In this document: positions 34,248 to 44,035 of the stretch, piece after piece
Numbering within the stretch: the first letter of the stretch is position 1
How the letters are laid out: each line of letters begins with the position of its first letter
NCBI GenBank assembly: GCA_016946835.1
Contig: JACVTC010000012.1
Location: 948,501-1,012,500 of the forward strand
DNA from: Neocallimastix lanati (nom. inval.)
Taxonomy: Eukaryota > Neocallimastigomycota > Neocallimastigomycetes > Neocallimastigales > Neocallimastigaceae
Direction of reading: 5' to 3'
DNA: 64,000 bases
Position numbers and translations under genes: made by a program
Notes under the pieces: model-generated
The model's input: only the letters and a program-made list of their open reading frames with translations
Told to the model about the DNA's origin: nothing
Databases searched by the model: none

Positions 34248-35097
34248 TGATACGGGCTGGGGTTGAAACACTAAGATATTCAAAACAAAAAAAAATAAAT
34301 ATTAACAAATAACTATAAAAATAAGTTTGGAAACAAGAAAAAAAATTAAATTTTAAAATATTCTTTATTTAAATTTAAAATTAAAATTATTTGTTCCCCG
34401 TATTAAAAAGAAAGAAATTTATTCTTCTTTTTATACTTTTATTTTAATACATTTTATTTATTATTAAAATATTCTTTATAAATAAAAAACTATTATAACT
34501 ATTTTATTTTAATTTTTAACTATTATTTTAAATTATTTTTTAAAAAAAAAAAATAACATTTATTAAATTAAAATATAAAAAATTAATTTAGAGATTGTAT
34601 CACGAAGGGCATTCCGGGCGGTAGCTTCTTCTTGATATTGTTTTTCAGAGAGAGAATTATACAGAATTGATATTTTCTGTATTTTAGATCATTTTTTTAT
34701 TATTGAAATTCTGTATTTTAGTTCATTTTTATTTTTAATAAAGATTTAATTTATTTTTGATTTTTGATTTATTTTTAATTTATTTCAAAGGTTTAGAAAA
34801 TATTATACAGAAACTTATAATTCTGTATTTTACATCAAATATTTATTGAAATAGGTTTTTATTATTCTTAATATAAAAATAGAAATTAGTAATGATTTAA
34901 ATATTATATAATTTTTAATAAGAATATTTAGTAATAATTTTTATTATATTTAATATTAATAAAATATTTAATAATTATTTTTATTAGATTTGATATTAAT
35001 AAAAGATTTTAATAAGAATATTTAATAATAATTTTATTTTATTATTATTAAGAGTATTTAATAGGAAATACAAGGTATTTAGTGACACCCCGTATCA
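34248..35097 (-). mobile_element. solo LTR, family E (850 bp, short minisatellite)
   Basis: Same ends as 11581-12780. ACAA precedes it (34244-34247) and follows it (35098-35101). It has far fewer minisatellite units than the other E LTRs. Confidence 0.85.
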
Positions 35098-35101
35098 ACA
35101 A

Positions 35102-36173
35102 TGGTAGACTCGGGGTTGACACTTAGATATTTAAAATCAAGCAGGGGGGACGGGTATTACCCTGCTTTGATTTTAAATAAAAAAAAAAAAAAAAAATAAT
35201 TCTTTATTAAAAGTTATTTATTTTTTTTTTTATTAATATAAAATTTTATTATTTAAAGTACACACATTTAATTTTTAAGAAATTGTTACAATATTTATAT
35301 TTTTTTTATAAATTTAAAGTATAATTAATTGTTTATAATTTAAGTAACTTTATAGAATTATTGAATTAATTTTATATCAATAATTCATTTTTGTTTTAAT
35401 TTTTATAAATATAATAATATAATATTCAAATATAATTTAATTAAAAATAATTATAAAATAAATATATAGAAAATAGTTTTTACTATTTTCTTTGATATTT
35501 TTAAGTTAAATAAATTGTTTTTAAAGATTAATATAATAAATTTAATAATCTTTAATTATTTTAAATAATACTTGTAATTATTTTCAAAATAAAATAAAAT
35601 TTTTATAATATTTAATTAATAAATTTGATAATATTTAAATAATAATTTTTATAATAAGTAAAAATTTTTAATAATAATTTTTAATAATAAATTTAATTAA
35701 TAATCTTAATAATTTTATAATAATATTTAATAGTTATAATATATAAATTTTTATAATAATATTTAATAATTTTAATAATTTTATAATATTAATAATTTAT
35801 AATAATTTTTATAATAATATTTAATTAATAATTTTAATAATTTTATAATAATTTTTATAATAATATTTAATTAATAGTTTTAATAATTTTATAATAATTT
35901 TTATAATAATATTTAATTAATAGTTTTAATAATTTAGTATCTTAAAAGTATAATTTTAATATTTACAATTGTATTTTAATATACATATATTTAATAATAT
36001 AACAATAAAGTAATTAATTAAAATTTATTTACATTATTTACAAGTTAAAATTAATTTATATCAAAATAAATTAAAATTTATTATTAAGTTTAGGTTATCA
36101 AGAATATAGGAAAGTACAATTTAGTAAAGAATTATTAATAATAAAATAAAGGTTATTAATTCATTCTTTACCA
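35102..36173 (-). mobile_element. solo LTR, family G (element III type, 1072 bp)
   Basis: Starts TGGTAGACTCGGGG and ends TTCTTTACCA like both LTRs of element III, with ACAA on each side (35098-35101, 36174-36177). Near the start a perfect 17-bp inverted pair (AAAATCAAGCAGGG ... CCCTGCTTTGATTTT) surrounds GGGACGGGTATTA, a strong hairpin shared by all three G LTRs. Confidence 0.85.
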
Positions 36174-36187
36174 ACAATTAGAGAAGA

Positions 36188-36259
36188 AGCAGCGTAGCGC
36201 AGTGGAAGCGTGGTGGGCTCATAACTCACAGGTCGTATGATAGAAACATAGCTTTGCTA
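36188..36259 (+). pseudogene. initiator tRNA-Met copy 7, degenerate
   Basis: The 5' half matches the array consensus, including the A box. The 3' half is eroded: CATAACTCAC breaks the anticodon stem, the T loop reads ATAGAAA, and the 3' acceptor strand CTTTGCT no longer pairs fully with AGCAGCG. Three or more stem positions are lost, so a working tRNA is unlikely. Elements P, E and G nevertheless inserted just upstream, so it was probably active earlier. Confidence 0.85.
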
Positions 36260-36636
36260 AATGATTTATTTTTTTTATTTTATTAGGATTTTTTTTTTTA
36301 TATTTTACTATGCTATTATTATTATTATTATTTATACTACAAATTTTTTTTTTTTTAAATATTTTTATTTTAATAAATTATTATAAATGATTATTATTAT
36401 TACTATTATTACTCTATTATTTATACTACAAATTTTTTTTTTAAATATTTTTATTTTAATAAATTATTATAAATGATTATTATTATTATTATTACTATTA
36501 TTACTCTATTATTTATACTACAAAATTTTTTTTTTAAATATTTTTATTTTAATAAATTTTTAAAAAATTATTTTCATCATCATTAATAAAGAATAAAATT
36601 TTTATTACTGTTTATATATACATATAAGAAAAAAAA
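36260..36636 (+). repeat. spacer of tRNA unit 7
   Basis: T-runs and three short (TTA)n blocks, each followed by the TTATACTACAAATTTTTT motif, then the conserved line up to CATATAAG and an A-run, where element X enters. No gene. Confidence 0.75.
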
Positions 36637-37159
36637 TGTTAAAGTTTTGTGATAATTTGGTCTTAACGATTAGGTCAAGATGCCAAATTATAGTAATTAA
36701 TTAATAATTTAATTTTACTCTTATTTAAACATATTGTTATTAGTAAATTTTATAATTAAGTTTTTATTTAAAATATAAATTTTATTTAATTTTAATAATA
36801 TTTTATTACATTATTATTTTATATAATTATTACTATAATTTAAATTACAATAATCCTACAAAGGATTAATCAAAAGATTTAAACATGTATTTATATAAAA
36901 TAATTAATTATTAAAATATTAATTATTAATATGAATATGTAATAATATTAATATAAGTTTGATATTGATAATATAAACTAAGATAATAATATAAATATTT
37001 AATATAAATAAAATATAAGGATCTAATATAACTAAATATTATATTTTATAATTAAAATATAATATGTAGAAATTGGGAGTATTGCATTTCGACATAATTT
37101 ATGTATAATCATTTATTCATGTATTACAATGTGGCTTATAAAAATAAATGAATAGGATA

Positions 37160-37612
37160 GGGTTAAATTTTTAATAATAAAGTAAAATAAAAATAAAAAA
37201 AAATAAATAATAAAGTAAAATAAAAATAAAAAAAAAAATAAATAATAAAGTAAAATAAAAATAAAAAAAAAAAATAAATAATAAAGTAAAATAAAAAATA
37301 AAAAAAAAAAAAAAGAATAAAAATATAAGATAAAAAAAAATAGATTAAAATAAAAATAAAAAAAAATAAATAATAAAGTAAAATAAAAATAAAAAAATAA
37401 GATAAAAAATATAGATTAAAACAAAAAAATTAAAAAATAAAACTTTTAATTTAAAATAAAAAAAAAAAAAAAAGAATAAAAATATAAGATAAAAAAAATA
37501 GATTAAAATAAAAATATAAGATAAAAAAAATAGATTAAAATAAAAATAAAAAAAATAAATAATAAAGTAAAATAAAAAATAAAAAAAAAAATAAATAAAA
37601 AAGTAAAATAAT
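37160..37612. repeat. A-rich simple repeat inside the MULE
   Basis: Many imperfect copies of AATAATAAAGTAAAATAAAA with A-runs and a TAGATTAAAATAAAAATATAAG variant. It occupies the place where the transposase N-terminal coding region is expected, so slippage expansion or replacement may have destroyed it. Confidence 0.75.
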
Positions 37613-38397
37613 TACACTACATTACTATCTATATTAAATAATAAAGAACAAGCAACCTATGAACTGTCATTTGAAGAATTAAAAAAGAATACAAGTAAAT
37701 ATAATAATAATATTATAGTTACACCAAAAATTTTGCATTGTGATTTTGAAAAAGGTATATCCAATGCTGCCATTAAAATATTTCCTAATATTACTATTAA
37801 ATATTGTGTATGGCATTATAAAAGATCGTTAGAAGTTCAAAAAAATAAATTATGTTATAATGAAGTTGAAAGTAATCATAAAATTTATTTGTTTTATAAA
37901 GCTATTACAAATTTTCCTTTTATAAATCCTGAATATATATTTGATATTTATAATTATATTAAAATTATATGTCAAATATATAATTATTTCCATTTTTTAA
38001 ATTTTTTGGAATATTTTAATAAGACTTATTTATATAAATATGATATTCAATATTGGAATTATTATAACGGTATAAACCACATAACAAATAATGCTTCAGA
38101 ATTTTTTAACAATTACTTAAAAAAAATTGTTTTACAAAAAACCTTCTTTCTATGAATTGATTTATCATTTAAAAAGAGAAGAATCTTTATCTTATAATAA
38201 TTGCAAAAGGAAAATTGAAGGAATTTGGAAAAAAAAAAAAAAAAAAAAAGAATATTAACAAAAACTGATGAAATCAATGATTTAATTAAAAAATACAAAA
38301 AAAAAAAAAGGAATCGGAATTAATTGATAAAAAATGTGATAAAAATGATATCATTGATTTATGGTATAAATGTTTATTAGAATTAAACAAGCTCTAA
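37613..38397 (+). pseudogene. MULE transposase fragment
   Basis: The frame starts without ATG (TTLLSILNNKEQATYELSFE) and continues as HCDFEKGISNAAIKIFPNIT and YCVWHYKRSLE. This is the middle of a MULE transposase core, with a catalytic Asp followed by the C..H pattern. It runs on through NHITNNASEFFNNYLKK. The N-terminal part with the first catalytic Asp is missing. At about 38140-38155 an A-run shifts the frame; KPSFYELIYHLKREESL continues in the next one. Further A-runs near 38230 and 38300 break it again before ELNKL at 38397. It is a dead fragment, probably moved by enzymes in trans. Confidence 0.8.
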
Positions 38398-39006
38398 ATT
38401 TATAAATAAAAATAATTAACTAGAATATATATAGCTTAAATTATATTAATATCAATATCAATATTTAAATTTTATTAATAATAAATATAATATTAAAATA
38501 AATTTTATTTTATTATTTAATTAATTTAATAATAAAATATTAAATATTTAATAATAAAATATAATAATAAAATGAAAATTAAATAATTGAAAATAAATAA
38601 AAATAAAACAAAATCTTAACAGAAAACTTATTTATTCTTTTATTTATTCTTTTTTTTAGTTTTTATTTTTATTTTTTTAATGTTAAAATACAATAAATAA
38701 AAATATACGTTGAAAGTTGTGGCGTATTATATAATTTATACTCATTGTACAAATATTTATGCTGATTATACATAAATTATGTCGAAATGCTTCACATCCG
38801 TAGAAATTAATTTAATATGACAATCACGTGTTTACATTATTTAATATATATTAATTTCAATATGTAAATAATATTTAGTCAATTAGTTGGCCTAGACTAT
38901 TTCCTAAATATTTTAATAATAATTATTATATTATTAATTATTAATATTGAAATTCAAATAACTGAATTATTGAAATTGAAATTGAAATTCAGTTATTATC
39001 TTAACA

Positions 39007-40228
39007 ATGCCCTTCCACAAAAATCGGATTCCAGACGATTTGTGTAACATTGTTAAAAAAATTTTTTAATTTATTACAGAAAAAATTTTTAATTTTTTAA
39101 AGTTATTAAGGAATTAAAAGGTCACTTGAATCCTTTGGAGAAGACCTTTTAAGTGACAATTTCATGAAATTTGAAATTTGTCAAAAATTGTTAAAATTAA
39201 AATTTTGTTATAAAATTCAATATTTTTATGTGTGTTGGTACCATTTTTAAAATATATTCCCTTGTAAATTTTGAAATTGAAATTTTGAAATTTAATTGAA
39301 ATTAACATTTCAATTTTTACCATTAACTATGAAATTTTTGAAAATTTTAAAAATATAGTAAATAATAAATATATTAAAATATAAAATTAATATTAAATCG
39401 CTGAATATATAATTTTTATTAAATTTTGAAATTTCGTAATGTGAAATTTTTAAATGTCGAAATTTGAAATTTTAAAATTTATAATTTCTAATTTTCTAAA
39501 TTTTGAAATTGTAATTGAAAATTTTATCAATTTAATCATTGAATATATTTTATCAATATAACTTATTGAATATATTATAATATTCAATTTAATATATTGT
39601 TAATCTTGATAATTATGAAAGCGTCCTTATCATAATTATCATTTTATCATCGAAGAATATTATAGAGAAAAGCGTCCTTTTCAATATAATATTAAACAAA
39701 TTTTAATTAATCTATTAAATTTCAAATATTGAATCAATTTAGAATGCTCCTCCTTCCTTTTTTCATATTATTATTTTTCTATGATTAATTCCAAAATTTG
39801 AAATTTTTTAAGATTAATGTAATTTTGTTATTTATAAATTTATAATTGATGTTTAAAAGTAAAATATTATTGTAACTCTAATAATCAAAATATAGAATTG
39901 ATTGATTTTACATAATGGAAATGAATTTTTTTTTTTTTTTTTATAAATTGAAATAATTCCTTAATTGAAAAGTTTTAATAATAAATTTGATAATAAATTT
40001 TGGTAAATTGATATAAAAAAATAGATTTTAATAATTGAAAGTTTTAATGTTATATAAAATAAAATTATAGTAGTATATTTCATATCCAAATTTAGTTTTA
40101 TTATAGTTAAAGTTATTTATTAATAACTATAATTAATTATTAATAATTGAATATTTGTTTCTAATGTAAATTATAAGTGAAGATTATAAAATTTACCAGT
40201 GCAGTATCGATTTGATTTAAATAGTAAA
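39007..40228 (-). other. noncoding 3' internal region of element X
   Basis: About 1.2 kb of AT-rich DNA with many AAATTTTGAAATTTT-type repeats and no significant ORF. Next to the 3' LTR the minus strand reads GTGGAAGGGCAT, a polypurine tract. An AAAAGCGTCCTT-like motif occurs twice (39617-39630 and 39669-39682). Confidence 0.55.
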
Positions 40229-41158
40229 TTAATTATTATCTATAAAGTGTTTGTTAATTATATAATTCTTCGTATTTACATGATATGGTGGAGAAAAATC
40301 TGATTCATGAGAGTGTGCCTTTATCTTCCTCATTTTTGACTTGGAAGTGACGTTCTTTAAGACAAAAGAAATTAATACTACAACTGTTTTACTATTGTAA
40401 ATTTTATAATTGTGGTTTGAGGTGTTTGTTCCTAGTTTTGGTTTAACCTTGGTAACATTAATGTTGTTCTTATATGTTAAATTATCACCTTGATTTATGT
40501 TATACTTAACTTTCAATTTATTATTAACCTTCTTAATTATATTTATTTTAGAATATTTATTATATTTATTTGCTATTTCTTTATTATTTTCATTAATATT
40601 TAATTGATTGTTATAAGTAAAATAAACTTGATTTTTGCTAGTAATTTCATTATTGAAAGATTGATTTTCTTTTATGGGTTGATTTTTTATAGAATTAATA
40701 TTATTCCTCGAATTTTCGGAAGTCTTGATTTGGATAGATTCTTTATTAATGTTTTTATCTTTATTAATCACATTAATTCTATTATCAGCGTTTCATTTTG
40801 ATTTTCTATAATCTATTTTAGGATCTAAATATTTGAAGGACCTATTTAGCTTAATATAATGTAACGAATTCGTTTTATTTTGAAGAAGTATTTTATTGAT
40901 TTGATCTAAGACATTCTGAGCAGTATTCATATCTATAGAACGATTTTCTATTGACTTTAGGACTTTAGACCTAAGGGCACAAGCCTGTTTTTGGGCTTTA
41001 ATAAGTATTGATAACTGAGCATTAACTTCCTTTATAACTTTATTAACAAACCCATTGTATTCTTCAATAGAAATGTAATTTTTCTTTATTTCTTTTAATT
41101 TATTTGTATCATCTATTGTGAATGATACAGAAGTAGCGTTACTAGTTATTTTAGACAT
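40229..41158 (-). CDS. Gag-like ORF of element X, one in-frame TGA
   Basis: I do not recognise this protein. From ATG 41158 the frame runs 121 codons to TGA at 40793-40795, then stays open in the same frame for 187 more codons to 40229: a potential 309-residue product with one internal stop. The first part is predicted helical and mildly charged (KLKEIKKNYISIEEYNGFVN; NVLDQINKILLQNK). The second is Asn/Lys/Ile-rich and basic, without a zinc knuckle. It begins 35 bp from the LTR, the usual place for gag, which is the only basis for the Gag-like label. The TGA could be a mutation or a readthrough stop. Confidence 0.5.
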
Positions 41159-41182
41159 CTTGAGGCAATCGATATATTGTTG

Positions 41183-41192
41183 GTAGGATTAT
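41183..41192 (-). promoter_or_regulatory. candidate self-primer-binding site of element X
   Basis: On the minus strand the LTR end ACA is followed by ATAATCCTAC. The 13-mer ACAATAATCCTAC is exactly complementary to GTAGGATTATTGT inside the LTR (minus strand of 41404-41416, also near 36847 in the 3' LTR). No tRNA-type TGG start is present. Confidence 0.55.
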
Positions 41193-41746
41193 TGTTAAAG
41201 TTTTGTGATAATTTGGTCTTAACGATTAGGTCAAGATGCCAAATTATAGTAATTAATTAATAATTAAATTTTATTCTTATTTAAAACATATTATTATTAG
41301 TAAATTTTATAATTAAGTTTTTATCTAAAATATAAATTTTATTTAATCTTAATAATATTTTATTACATTATTATTTTATATAATTATTACTATAATTTAA
41401 ATTACAATAATCCTACAAAGGATTAATCAAAAGATTTAAACATGTATTCATATTAATAATTAATATTTTAATAATTAATCATTTTATATAAATACATGTT
41501 TAAATCTTTTGATTAATCCTTTGTAGGATTATTGTAATTTAAATTATAGTAATAATTATATAAAATAATAATGTAATAAAATATTATTAAGATTAAATAA
41601 AATTTATATTTTAGATAAAAACTTAATTATAAAATTTACTAATAACAATATGTTTTAAATAAGAATAAAATTTAATTATTAATTAATTACTATAATTTGG
41701 CATCTTGACCTAATCGTTAAGACCAAATTATCTAAAAACTTTAACA
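41193..41746. repeat. palindromic (head-to-head) LTR end of element X
   Basis: About 270 bp of the LTR end region starting TGTTAAAGTTTTGTGATAAT is followed, around 41460, by its inverted copy ending CTTTAACA, giving a near-perfect 554-bp palindrome with almost no spacer. A normal 5' LTR would instead continue to TGTTAAGATAATAACTG. A snap-back event during reverse transcription is one explanation. Confidence 0.8.
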
Positions 41747-41800
41747 AAAAAATAATAATAATACCGAATTCTATACATAGAAAGAAAGACATCCCAAAAA
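41747..41800 (+). repeat. conserved tail of tRNA unit 7
   Basis: The unit resumes after element X with AATAATAATACCGAATTC, TATACATAG and GACATCCC, then A5. The next element starts at 41801. Confidence 0.75.
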
Positions 41801-42902
41801 TGATAAATAACAAAATTATTAAATTAAAATAAATAATAAAAAAACAAATTCTGTCTAACTTTACCCAAAAATTAATCCATTCTAAACAAAAAATTAAATC
41901 CATATTTAAGAAAAATTAATTAAATAAAAATAATTAAAATAAAATAATAATAATTTAATTAATCATTAATAATTTTAATTAAAAACTAAAATAAATTAAT
42001 AAATAATATTTTTCTAATACTACAAATAAACAAAATAATAAACAAATTTAATAAATTATAAATAACAAATAAACAAACTTATAAACATCTCAAAATTAAA
42101 ATTAACTAGTTAAATAATTTTTAAGTTACTTTTATTTAAAATAATGATTATTTTATTTATTTTATAACTCAACTTTTATAAACAAATTGTAATTAAAATA
42201 ACATTTTAAAACTCATCTTTATTAACATTTTAATTGTAAATATTGTTTAATTTAATAATAAATTATTCTTTATTTCTCTTTTATTAATTTTATTATTTTT
42301 AATGTAAATAGTTTAAAATCAAAGAAAAATATAAAAACATGTAAATATTTATTATAAATTATTCTTTATTATTAATTATTTAATAAATTATTATAGATAT
42401 TTTATTAGTTTTTAATAATCAATTTTTTTATGATTATTAATTAGTTAATAAATTATTATAAATATTTTATTAGTTTTAATAATCAAAAAGTATGATTATT
42501 AATTATTTAATAAATTATTATAGATATTTTATTAGTTTTTAATAATCAATTTTTTTTATGATTATTAATTATTTTGATAAATTATTATATATTTTATTAG
42601 TTATTAATAATCAATTTTATTATTAAAATTTAAAATAAATTAGTATAAATAATAAATATTTCATTTTATTATTTTATTAGTTTTAACAATTATTTTATTA
42701 GTTTTAACAAAATTAATTATTAAATAAATAAAGATTAATATTAAAATAAAAATAATTTTTTTTTAATAAAACATTTTTGTGTTTAATAATAAAACATATT
42801 TATTTTTTTAAATTTCTTAAATCAATTTTATTCAGTATTTATCCTTTTATTCACTTCTACAAAATTTAATTTTTGTAGATTAAGAATATTAGGTATAAAT
42901 CA
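41801..42902 (+). mobile_element. 5' LTR of element Q (1102 bp)
   Basis: It contains tandem copies near 42350-42610 of a roughly 60-bp unit (AATAAATTATTATAGATATT with TTATTAGTTTTTAATAATCA). Its ends are TGATAAAT and ATAAATCA. Confidence 0.65.
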
Positions 42903-43328
42903 ATGGTGGAGAATCCTCTTGTTGCCCCGGTGGTAAGTAAAAATTTTTTTTAGTTAAATATTAGAATAAGCCTAGTTATTCAATGGTAATATTAAACAAT
43001 AATTAATACAATAAATTAGTCTAGTTTTAGAATAACTCTAAATTATTCATAGTAATAGACTCAAATAAATTTATCTTAATAATATGCAAATAAAATATTA
43101 TAGCAATAAATTATTATAAATTAAAGTTATTAATATAAATTAATCAACAAATAATATACGTTAAATAAACTACAAATTAAATTAAATTTATCTTTAATAA
43201 TTAAATAAAAAAAATTTTTTTTTAAAGATAATTAAATAGTATTCATATTATTCAATTTAATTAAATAATAAAGTATATATTATAAATAATAAATAATAAT
43301 AATAATAAAATTTATTAGTAAAATTTTA

Positions 43329-43364
<36 letters not shown>

Positions 43365-43395
43365 ATTAGAAAAATTTTAATATAAAAAAAATTTT

Positions 43396-43432
<37 letters not shown>

Positions 43433-43843
43433 AATAAATAAATATATAATAAAAAAAAATATAAAATTAGAAAACAATAAAATTTAAATTAAGGAAAACA
43501 ATTAAAGAAAAGAAGTATTTTTTTTAGTTGGAGGAACTGCTTCTGTTCTCTTGACTGATTGATACTTATAGTAGGAATCTCTTACCCTTAATACTAGTGT
43601 ATTATTGCAGTAAGAGCTAACGGACCGTAGAATAAGAATCAATACGGGGGAGTAGGCGCTGATTATAAGTAGAGATCTACGTTAGGTGTAGACGTAGTGT
43701 AAAACTCCTATAATCAGTGGGACCAAACGTCGTATTATTCTACAACCGTACTATAAGGACGGGAAATCATTCAAGATAAACTAAAGATAATAAGAATTAA
43801 TAATTTTAGAAATATTACTACTACTACTAATAATAATAATTAA

Positions 43844-43883
<40 letters not shown>
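42903..43883 (+). other. structured 5' leader of element Q with primer site
   Basis: TGGTGGAGAATCCTCTTG lies next to the LTR. GGTAAGTAAAA just after it resembles a 5' splice site. A long AT/homopolymer zone follows (43200-43490). The balanced-composition stretch 43520-43770 has nested inverted repeats. A 40-nt poly(A) run (43845-43884) directly abuts the gag ATG. No ORF. Confidence 0.6.
43627..43743 (+). other. predicted branched RNA fold in the Q leader
   Basis: Three nested helices are visible: GTAGAATAA (43627-43635) with TTATTCTAC (43735-43743), CTGATTATA (43659-43667) with TATAATCAG (43709-43717), and CTACG (43677-43681) with CGTAG (43693-43697). A purine-rich ACGGGGGAGTAGG lies between helices 1 and 2. 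Confidence 0.55.
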
Positions 43884-43887
<4 letters not shown>

Positions 43888-44035
43888 AAACAACTACCAA
43901 AGCTATCACTTTTAGTAGATTACCAATATTAGGTGAAGAAAAAGTCCAATATGATGAATGGAAATTCGCATTTGAAAATTAGTGTCGAAAATATAAAATT
44001 GAAAATGAAGAATTAGTATAAATAGTTATTAGAAA
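43884..44035 (+). pseudogene. gag remnant of element Q
   Basis: METTTKAITFSRLPILGEEK, VQYDEWKFAFEN, a TAG, then CRKYKIENEELV and another stop. It is clearly homologous to the first 50 residues of element I Gag (ITFNRLPILG; EEWHFSYERWC). The TAG at 43980 stands where element I has Trp, so TGG to TAG is likely. Homology ends near 44035. Confidence 0.8.

Larger units (their letters stand above)
37075..38799 (+). mobile_element. Mutator-like element (MULE) with 9-bp target duplication
   Basis: Terminal inverted repeats of about 37 bp share GCATTTCGACATAATTTATG TATAATCA at the left and its complement at the right. The 9-bp GTAGAAATT occurs at 37066-37074 and 38800-38808. The intact empty site is present once in the solo X LTR (AATTTCTAC at 45051-45059, opposite strand). 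Nine-base duplications are typical of MULEs. The left interior (37160-37610) is A/T simple sequence. Confidence 0.85.
36637..39006 (-). mobile_element. 3' LTR of element X, interrupted by a MULE
   Basis: With the MULE and one 9-bp duplication removed the LTR is about 640 bp, matching the 659-bp solo LTR at 44831-45489, read in reverse. Both share GGCCTAGACTA, CACGTG and the TGAAATTCAGTTATT inverted repeat near the end. Confidence 0.8.
36637..41746 (-). mobile_element. element X: small Gag-only LTR element with nested MULE
   Basis: It lies in an A-run of unit 7, with AAAAAA on both sides. Minus-strand order: aberrant palindromic 5' LTR (41193-41746), self-priming site, Gag-like ORF, about 1.2 kb of noncoding AT-rich DNA, polypurine tract GGAAGGGCA, then the 3' LTR (TGTTAAGATAATAACTG to CTTTAACA, 36637-39006), which holds a MULE at 37075-38799. 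No RT, protease or integrase is visible, so it must depend on enzymes in trans. A solo LTR of the same family is at 44831-45489. Confidence 0.75.

Noticed and set aside
37160-37612. CRISPR-like or satellite array in the A-rich repeats
   Set aside because: Copies are imperfect, of varying spacing and pure A/T simple sequence without spacers; the context is a eukaryotic MULE.
36637-41746. Treating 36637-41746 as one large DNA transposon because its two ends are inverted repeats
   Set aside because: The right-hand inverted end belongs to a palindromic LTR. Polypurine tract, ORF position and the solo LTR at 44831 show an LTR element on the minus strand; only 37075-38799 is a DNA transposon.
42910-42960. 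Intron at the GGTAAGT in the leader of element Q
   Set aside because: A good 5' splice consensus is present, but no convincing branch site and 3' splice pair can be assigned in this A/T-rich leader, and other families lack it.
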